DNA from: Aliivibrio sp. S4MY1
Lineage (GTDB): Bacteria; Pseudomonadota; Gammaproteobacteria; Enterobacterales; Vibrionaceae
Assembly: GCF_028765545.1 (NCBI RefSeq)
Contig: NZ_JARACP010000001.1
Span: 1-64,000, forward strand
Direction: 5' to 3'
DNA length: 64,000 bases
Made by a program: the position numbers and the translations under genes. The notes beneath the pieces were generated by a model, which was not told the origin of the DNA, did not search any database, and worked only from the letters and a program-made list of their open reading frames with translations. This document shows positions 58,692-64,000 of the stretch, piece by piece; within the stretch, counting starts at the first letter, position 1; each line of letters starts with the position of its first letter.

Positions 58692-58976
58692 ATGCGTACA
58701 TTTGCCATTTTCTTATTGATTGCTTTAGGGTGGTTGCAATACACCTTATGGTTTGGAAAAAATGGAATGTCCGATTATTCGCAAGTATCAAGTGATGTCG
58801 CTCTGCAAAAAGAAGTGAATCAAGGCTTAAGAAATCGTAATCAACAGATGTTTGCTGAAATTGACGATTTGAAAAAAGGCTCTGAAGCGATTGAAGAAAG
58901 AGCTCGCCATGAATTAGGAATGATAAAAAAAGGCGAAACTTTTTACCGAATCATAGATGAAAATAGTGAGGGGTAA
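58692..58976 (+). CDS. ftsB: Cell division protein FtsB
   Basis: FtsB forms the FtsQLB complex of the divisome, linking the Z-ring to septal wall synthesis. The 94-residue protein has one N-terminal membrane helix (residues 3-20) and a coiled coil ([20 protein letters not shown]) in the periplasm. The C-terminal [20 protein letters not shown] is the FtsB signature. It heads the ftsB-ispD-ispF-truD-surE-pcm-nlpD-rpoS cluster, the conserved gamma-proteobacterial order; ispD begins 3 bp after its stop. Confidence 0.96.
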   Translation: MRTFAIFLLIALGWLQYTLWFGKNGMSDYSQVSSDVALQKEVNQGLRNRNQQMFAEIDDLKKGSEAIEERARHELGMIKKGETFYRIIDENSEG

Positions 58977-58979
58977 TTG

Positions 58980-59699
58980 ATGACATCAACCAAACCGTCT
59001 TCTATTGTTGCAATTGTCCCAGCAGCAGGTGTTGGTAGCCGCATGAAAGCGGATCGCCCAAAGCAATATTTAGTTTTAAATGGAAAAACCGTTTTAGAGC
59101 ATACTATCGAGCAGCTCCTTTCTTATCCTTTGATTGAAAATGTGGTTGTTGCTATTACCGATGGGGACCCCTACTTCCCTGAACTTGCTATTGCGCAAGA
59201 CAGTCGTGTTATTCGAGTTTCTGGTGGTAAAGAAAGAGCTGACTCCGTATTATCAGGCCTATTGTATATTAAAGAAAATCAATTAACTGAATGGGTTATG
59301 GTTCATGATGCCGCTCGTCCTTGCATTCGACATTCTGATATTGAAAAGCTGATTGGTGACGTTATTCCAGAACATGTAGGAGGCATATTAGCTACGCCTG
59401 TTCGGGATACAATGAAACAAGCAAATACAGATACAACAATAGAGAAGACAATCGATCGTAGTGTATTGTGGCATGCACTTACGCCACAGTTATTTACCAC
59501 AGAACTGCTTTATTTAGCTTTAAAAACAGGGCTAGATAAGGGGCTATCAATAACCGATGAATCTTCAGCCATTGAGTTGATGGGGTATCAACCTAAATTG
59601 GTTCAAGGTCGTGCCGATAACTTAAAGATCACTCAACCAGAAGATCTTGATTTAGCAGCTTTCTATCTTCAAAAAATGAAAAAGGAAACCAAAGAATGA
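58980..59699 (+). CDS. ispD: 2-C-methyl-D-erythritol 4-phosphate cytidylyltransferase
   Basis: IspD makes CDP-methylerythritol in the MEP isoprenoid pathway. The 239-residue protein has the CTP-binding [19 protein letters not shown] near residues 12-30, [12 protein letters not shown] near 104 and [14 protein letters not shown] near the C-terminus. I chose the ATG at 58980; a TTG one codon earlier is an alternative. It overlaps ispF by four bases, so two enzymes of the same pathway are translationally coupled. Confidence 0.97.
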   Translation: MTSTKPSSIVAIVPAAGVGSRMKADRPKQYLVLNGKTVLEHTIEQLLSYPLIENVVVAITDGDPYFPELAIAQDSRVIRVSGGKERADSVLSGLLYIKENQLTEWVMVHDAARPCIRHSDIEKLIGDVIPEHVGGILATPVRDTMKQANTDTTIEKTIDRSVLWHALTPQLFTTELLYLALKTGLDKGLSITDESSAIELMGYQPKLVQGRADNLKITQPEDLDLAAFYLQKMKKETKE

Positions 59700-60172
59700 G
59701 AATTGGACACGGATTTGATGTACATAAATTTGGTGGTGAAGGCCCTGTTATTATCGGCGGGGTTAGCGTTCCTTATGAACAAGGGCTTATTGCGCACTCT
59801 GATGGTGATGTTGCTCTGCACGCTTTATGTGATGCCTTATTAGGCGCGATTGCAGAAGGTGATATCGGTCGTCATTTCCCAGATACTGATGATAAATGGA
59901 AAGGGGCGGATAGCCGAGCTTTGCTAAGAGATGTTTATCGTCGAGTAAAAGAGAAAGGTTTAGTGCTAGGTAACGCTGATGTCACTATCATTGCTCAGGT
60001 ACCTAAAATGGCTCCTCATATTCAAGCTATGTGTGCTGCTATTGCCGAAGATTTAGAAACCGGCTTAGACAACGTGAATGTAAAAGCAACAACATCTGAA
60101 CGTCTAGGTTTTACAGGAAGAAAAGAAGGCATTGCTTGTGAAGCAGTAGTGCTATTAGTTAACGCATCTTAA
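59696..60172 (+). CDS. ispF: 2-C-methyl-D-erythritol 2,4-cyclodiphosphate synthase
   Basis: IspF cyclises CDP-methylerythritol phosphate with loss of CMP in the MEP pathway. The 158-residue protein has the zinc ligands Asp8 and His10 in [10 protein letters not shown] and a third His in [20 protein letters not shown] near 34. The C-terminal [20 protein letters not shown] is the signature of the trimeric enzyme. It overlaps ispD by four bases and precedes truD by 12 bp. Confidence 0.98.
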   Translation: MRIGHGFDVHKFGGEGPVIIGGVSVPYEQGLIAHSDGDVALHALCDALLGAIAEGDIGRHFPDTDDKWKGADSRALLRDVYRRVKEKGLVLGNADVTIIAQVPKMAPHIQAMCAAIAEDLETGLDNVNVKATTSERLGFTGRKEGIACEAVVLLVNAS

Positions 60173-60184
60173 GAGATTCATTCT

Positions 60185-61231
60185 ATGTCAGACATTATGT
60201 CTACTTTTTCGTGGTTATACGGAAAGCCAGTAGCAACAGGTAAATTAAAGCAATTACCTGAGCATTTTATCGTTAAAGAAGTATTAGGTTTTACGTTCAC
60301 AGGAAAGGGTGAACACTTAATGGTTAAGATCCGTAAAACGGGTGAAAACACTAAGTATGTAGCAAACGAGCTAGCAAAGTTTTGTGGTGTAAAATCAAAA
60401 GATATTAGTTGGGCTGGCCTTAAAGACCGTCATGCAATAACAGAGCAATGGTTGAGTGTTCATTTGCCAAAAAGTGATCATCTTAAATTTGCTTTGTTTG
60501 AAGCTACGCACCCAGGTGTTGAAATTTTAGAAATGACGCGCCATAACAAAAAATTGCGTCCTGGTGATCTTCTAGGAAATAGCTTCCAGTTAATTGCAAC
60601 TGAAGTGACTGACATGGAAGATGTATTGGCTCGTTTAGAAAAAGTGAAGTTAACTGGAGTGCCAAACTATTTTGGTGCTCAACGTTTTGGTCATGAAGGC
60701 AATAACGTAACAGAAGCTCGCCGTTGGGGTCGTGAAAATGTACGAACTCGCGATAATACAAAACGTAGCTTCTATTTATCTGCAGCGCGTTCATGGATCT
60801 TCAATCACATTGTTTCTCAAAGAATAACAGAGGGTTACTTCACTCAGCCTGTTGATGGTGATATTCTCCTTGATCAAAATGGTCGTACGGTTAATGAGAA
60901 TGTAACCTCGGAAGAGAATATTCAAAAAGTTCAAAATGGTGACTGGTCAATTAGTGCTGCATTAGCGGGTGATAATCAATTACCAACAAGTGAAACTGCA
61001 TTAACTCTAGAGCAACCACAACTTGATGCTGAACCAGATTTAATGGCCTTGATCCGTGGTAATCGTATGCGCCATGAGCGTCGTGCTATTGAGTTACATC
61101 CAGAGAATCTTAGCTGGTCAGCTGAAGGCGATACGTTAACGCTTAATTTCTCTTTAACATCGGGCAGTTTTGCAACCGTAATTATGCGTGAACTATTACA
61201 AGAAATTGAAGTAGAACGTACATACGAGTAA
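60185..61231 (+). CDS. truD: tRNA pseudouridine(13) synthase
   Basis: TruD isomerises U13 of tRNA-Glu to pseudouridine. The 348-residue protein has the catalytic Asp81 in [36 protein letters not shown] near 158 and [18 protein letters not shown] near 198 are TruD-specific blocks. An insertion domain of the TruD type lies between the catalytic halves. The terminal [14 protein letters not shown] is also conserved. It sits in the standard place between ispF and surE. Confidence 0.96.
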   Translation: MSDIMSTFSWLYGKPVATGKLKQLPEHFIVKEVLGFTFTGKGEHLMVKIRKTGENTKYVANELAKFCGVKSKDISWAGLKDRHAITEQWLSVHLPKSDHLKFALFEATHPGVEILEMTRHNKKLRPGDLLGNSFQLIATEVTDMEDVLARLEKVKLTGVPNYFGAQRFGHEGNNVTEARRWGRENVRTRDNTKRSFYLSAARSWIFNHIVSQRITEGYFTQPVDGDILLDQNGRTVNENVTSEENIQKVQNGDWSISAALAGDNQLPTSETALTLEQPQLDAEPDLMALIRGNRMRHERRAIELHPENLSWSAEGDTLTLNFSLTSGSFATVIMRELLQEIEVERTYE

Positions 61232-61262
61232 TTCAATTTTAAAGAAAGGAATGGAGATAAGA

Positions 61263-62024
61263 GTGAATAAGTTACGCATATTGTTAAGTAATGATGATGG
61301 TGTCTTTGCTGAGGGGATAAATACTCTCGCGGCCGTATTATCAGATATTGCGGATATTACCATTGTTGCTCCTGATCGTAATCGTTCTGGTGCATCAAAT
61401 TCATTAACTCTTGAATCTCCACTTCGAGTTCGCCAAATTGAAACAAATATTCATTCAGTGCAAGGCACACCAACCGATTGTGTACACTTTGCATTGAATG
61501 AATTAATGAAAGACAACCTACCTGATTTAATTATTGCTGGTATTAATCATGGTGCGAATCTGGGAGACGATACGCTTTATTCCGGAACAGTTGCAGCAGC
61601 AACAGAAGGGCACTTTCTTGGATTACCCGCAATTGCCATGTCATTAGTAGGGCGTAATCATTTTGATACCGCCGCTCAAGTTGCCTTAGAGTTAGTTCGC
61701 AATCATATAGAAAAACCGCTAACAACGGAGAGGGTATTAAACGTTAACGTCCCCGATTGTGCTTATGCACAAATAACGTCTTGGGAAGTGACTCGTTTAG
61801 GTGCAAGACATCATTCAGAAAGTATGATTAAAGCAACAGATCCTCGTGGCGAAACGATTTATTGGCTAGGCCCTCCTGGTAAAAAACAAGATGCAGGCAA
61901 AGGGACTGATTTTTATGCAATTAAACATAATCAGGTGTCGATTACTCCGCTGCAGGTCGATTTAACCGCTCATGACTCCTTGGCCATGATGGCGGATTGG
62001 TTATCAATAGAGAGTGCTAAATAA
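61263..62024 (+). CDS. surE: 5'/3'-nucleotidase SurE
   Basis: SurE is a metal-dependent nucleotidase linked to stationary-phase survival. The protein has the metal-binding [18 protein letters not shown] at its start, then [31 protein letters not shown] and [21 protein letters not shown] favour the GTG at 61263 (253 residues) because GGAG lies 6 nt upstream. The ATG at 61251 (257 residues) abuts AAGGA with no spacing. It overlaps pcm by one base. Confidence 0.93.
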   Translation: MNKLRILLSNDDGVFAEGINTLAAVLSDIADITIVAPDRNRSGASNSLTLESPLRVRQIETNIHSVQGTPTDCVHFALNELMKDNLPDLIIAGINHGANLGDDTLYSGTVAAATEGHFLGLPAIAMSLVGRNHFDTAAQVALELVRNHIEKPLTTERVLNVNVPDCAYAQITSWEVTRLGARHHSESMIKATDPRGETIYWLGPPGKKQDAGKGTDFYAIKHNQVSITPLQVDLTAHDSLAMMADWLSIESAK

Positions 62025-62650
62025 TGAATAATTCGCGTACTGAATTGCTTGTTCAATTTTTACGTCAAAAAGGCATTCAAAATGAGCAGGTACTGGCTGC
62101 TATTCGAGCTTTACCGCGCGAGCGCTTTGTATCTGAAGCATTAGCTCATCAAGCTTATCAAAATAATGCGCTTCCTATTGGTGAAGGGCAGACAATCTCT
62201 CAACCTTATATTGTCGCTAAAATGACAGAGCTTCTTGCTTTGCAACGTGATTCTACTGTTCTTGAGATTGGTACTGGGTCGGGCTATCAGACTGCGGTAT
62301 TAGCGCAATTACTTGATCATGTAAACTCAGTAGAGCGTATTAAATCATTACAATGGAATGCAAAACGGCTTTTAAAACAGCTAGATATTTATAATGTATC
62401 AACAAAGCATGGCGATGGTTGGCAAGGTTGGGCAAGCAAAGGCCCATTTGATGCGATAATTGTAACCGCTGCTGCTGAGTCCATTCCTAATGACTTATTA
62501 TGGCAACTTAAAGATGGGGGGCGATTAGTGATCCCTATCGGTGAGGAAACACAGCATTTATTGCTTATTCTTCGACATGGTGATGAGTTCAGCTCTGAAA
62601 CTATTGAAGAGGTACGCTTTGTTCCATTAGTTGCAGGTGAATTAGCATAG
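62024..62650 (+). CDS. pcm: Protein-L-isoaspartate O-methyltransferase
   Basis: Pcm methylates isoaspartyl residues in aged proteins so they can revert to aspartate. The 208-residue protein has [20 protein letters not shown] near 28, the substrate-recognition [20 protein letters not shown] and the SAM-binding [18 protein letters not shown] near 80. It is preceded by surE and followed 5 bp later by nlpD, as in E. coli. No oddity seen. Confidence 0.97.
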   Translation: MNNSRTELLVQFLRQKGIQNEQVLAAIRALPRERFVSEALAHQAYQNNALPIGEGQTISQPYIVAKMTELLALQRDSTVLEIGTGSGYQTAVLAQLLDHVNSVERIKSLQWNAKRLLKQLDIYNVSTKHGDGWQGWASKGPFDAIIVTAAAESIPNDLLWQLKDGGRLVIPIGEETQHLLLILRHGDEFSSETIEEVRFVPLVAGELA

Positions 62651-62655
62651 TAGTA

Positions 62656-63651
62656 ATGAATAAGATGATATTTATCCCCTCTCGTTTGTGGCTCATGGCT
62701 GCACTTTTTAGTTTATTACTTTCGGGTTGCTCTATGGGGCCGCACCGTCCTGCTCCCGTATCTAGTGTTAATAATACGAGTACTTCCTCTTATGGGGGCG
62801 CTGAACGTGGTAGCTATCGAGGCAGTTATTATCGAGTTGAAAAGGGAGATACACTGTATTTTATCTCTTATGTTACCAATAAAGATGTCAAAGAATTGAT
62901 TGCCTATAATGAACTTCAAGCACCATATGTGATTCACCCAGGACAAAAAATAAAATTATGGGGCCCTAAGTATGTCGCTCCGGCTTATGGTGATGATGGG
63001 CATTTAGTTAGTAAAAAGAACACCTCCCCAACAACCACTGCAATAGCGGTTGCCGTAGTTCCTGTTGCTAATAATAAACCAGTCAGTAGTTCGACGCCAG
63101 TAAGTACAAGTAACAATAAAATATCACCTGTTCAAAAAGAAAGCACAAAAAAGGTTGAAAATCCGAAACCTAAGGAGTATGTTAATTCTAACAAATCGAT
63201 AACATCTTCCAAGCCAAAGCCGGTTGCGAAACCTGCACCAAAACCGACTCCTAAACCACAGCCGGTAGAAAAAAAATCGGAAAAGGTTGATTCTTGGTTA
63301 TGGCCAACAAAAGGAAGAGTTATAGCTAAGTTTTCAACAGGAGACCAAGGTAATAAAGGGATCGACATTGCAGGTCAACGAGGCCAAGACGTCATCTCAA
63401 CCGCAAAAGGAACGGTGGTTTATGCGGGTAATGCACTAAGAGGTTATGGCAATTTAATTATAATTAAACATAACGATGATTACTTAAGTGCTTATGCTCA
63501 TAACGAATCTCTTTTTGTTAAAGAAGGTCAAAATATCGCTGCGGGACAAAAAATCGCATCAATGGGTAGCTCAAGTACGAGCAGTGTTCGTTTGCATTTT
63601 GAGATCCGCTTTAGAGGGAAATCGGTAAATCCACAACGGTATTTACCGTAA
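62656..63651 (+). CDS. nlpD: Murein hydrolase activator NlpD
   Basis: NlpD is an outer-membrane lipoprotein that activates the amidase AmiC during daughter-cell separation. The 331-residue protein has a lipobox LLSGC with Cys25 and a LysM domain near 53-96 (YRVEKGDTLYFISYV). A low-complexity Pro/Lys/Ser linker (about 110-205) and a C-terminal LytM domain follow. The LytM zinc motifs are degenerate: KGIDIAG replaces HxGxD and VRLHFEIR lacks the first His of HxH. That fits an activator rather than an active peptidase. In E. coli the main rpoS promoter lies inside nlpD. Confidence 0.95.
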   Translation: MNKMIFIPSRLWLMAALFSLLLSGCSMGPHRPAPVSSVNNTSTSSYGGAERGSYRGSYYRVEKGDTLYFISYVTNKDVKELIAYNELQAPYVIHPGQKIKLWGPKYVAPAYGDDGHLVSKKNTSPTTTAIAVAVVPVANNKPVSSSTPVSTSNNKISPVQKESTKKVENPKPKEYVNSNKSITSSKPKPVAKPAPKPTPKPQPVEKKSEKVDSWLWPTKGRVIAKFSTGDQGNKGIDIAGQRGQDVISTAKGTVVYAGNALRGYGNLIIIKHNDDYLSAYAHNESLFVKEGQNIAAGQKIASMGSSSTSSVRLHFEIRFRGKSVNPQRYLP

Positions 63652-63706
63652 CAAGGATGACATAGCTGAGTTGTAATGTCTTGCTGGCTCGCCATGGGGA
63701 GGCGCT

Positions 63707-64000
63707 ATGAGTAAAAGCAATGCAGTAACTAAAGAAGTTGAAGAGTTCGATTTAGAGACGATTAATGACAATGAGGTTGTTATTGAGGATGAATCGGAAC
63801 GCCTTGAGGTAAGCAGTTCGCAAAAAGTAATGGATGCAACGCAACTATACTTAGGTGAAATTGGCTTTTCTCCACTACTAACAGCAGAAGAAGAAGTTTA
63901 TTTTAGTCGCTTAGCCTTAAAAGGAGACGAAGCAGCACGAGCTCGAATGATTGAAAGTAATCTTCGATTAGTGGTTAAAATTGCCCGTCGATATAACCAC
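63707..64000 (+). CDS. rpoS: RNA polymerase sigma factor RpoS (partial, 5' end)
   Basis: The first 98 codons of the stationary-phase sigma factor, cut by the window end. The acidic N-terminal region is followed by [20 protein letters not shown] (region 1.2). The start of region 2 comes next: [19 protein letters not shown], where the window stops. A strong GGGGAGG ribosome binding site precedes the ATG. Position directly after nlpD is the standard one. I call it rpoS rather than rpoD or rpoH from the short N-terminus and context. Confidence 0.96.
   Translation, partial: MSKSNAVTKEVEEFDLETINDNEVVIEDESERLEVSSSQKVMDATQLYLGEIGFSPLLTAEEEVYFSRLALKGDEAARARMIESNLRLVVKIARRYNH

Overview
The window reads as a stretch of the large chromosome of a marine Vibrionaceae bacterium, most likely Aliivibrio (A. 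fischeri or a close relative). The base composition is AT-rich. Every recognised protein is close to its enterobacterial or Vibrio counterpart, and a polar-type flagellin sits between relA and mazG, which fits Aliivibrio. Nearly all of the DNA is core chromosome: I see no prophage, transposase, integron, CRISPR array, tRNA or rRNA. Species assignment is inference from gene content and order.

Layout. 1-6.6 kb: a DUF1499 lipoprotein and glutamate synthase gltBD (minus strand). 7.1-11.7 kb: a YhcC-type radical SAM protein, the anaerobic sensor kinase arcB, a small unknown lipoprotein, and the response regulator arcA facing them. 12.2-17.8 kb: an RraA-like protein, then the threonine operon with leader peptide, attenuator and thrABC. 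17.9-21.1 kb: grcA with two FNR boxes, the DNA-repair pair nfo-ung, a hemerythrin and a DUF3545 protein. 21.8-27.4 kb: a Na+/alanine symporter, yaaA, mscS, a SIMPL protein and serA. 27.5-32.8 kb: rpiA, fau, 6S RNA and zapA on the minus strand, with ygfB-ubiH-ubiI opposite. 32.8-37 kb: ytfK, a structured gene-free stretch, ygfZ, sdhE-ygfX and nadB. 37.2-46.5 kb: the sigma-E operon rpoE-rseABC, then lepA-lepB-rnc-era-recO-pdxJ-acpS. 46.5-58.5 kb: barA, rlmD, relA, an orphan flagellin, mazG, pyrG, eno. 58.7-64 kb: ftsB-ispD-ispF-truD-surE-pcm-nlpD and the first 98 codons of rpoS, cut by the window end.

The genes fall into a few themes: redox and anoxia signalling (arcB, arcA, FNR boxes, grcA, ubiH, ubiI, sdhE), stress and global regulation (rpoE-rseABC, barA, relA, ytfK, 6S RNA, rpoS), amino-acid and nitrogen assimilation (gltBD, thrABC, serA) and translation or ribosome maintenance (lepA, era, rnc, rlmD, truD).

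No complete novel system is evident. The parts least explained by known genes are a 109-bp nested palindromic element between era and recO, a run of perfect hairpins ending in a terminator downstream of ygfZ (possible 3'-UTR small RNA), a 24-bp near-perfect palindrome between grcA and nfo, the unknown lipoprotein between arcB and arcA, and the orphan flagellin with its own sigma-28 promoter.
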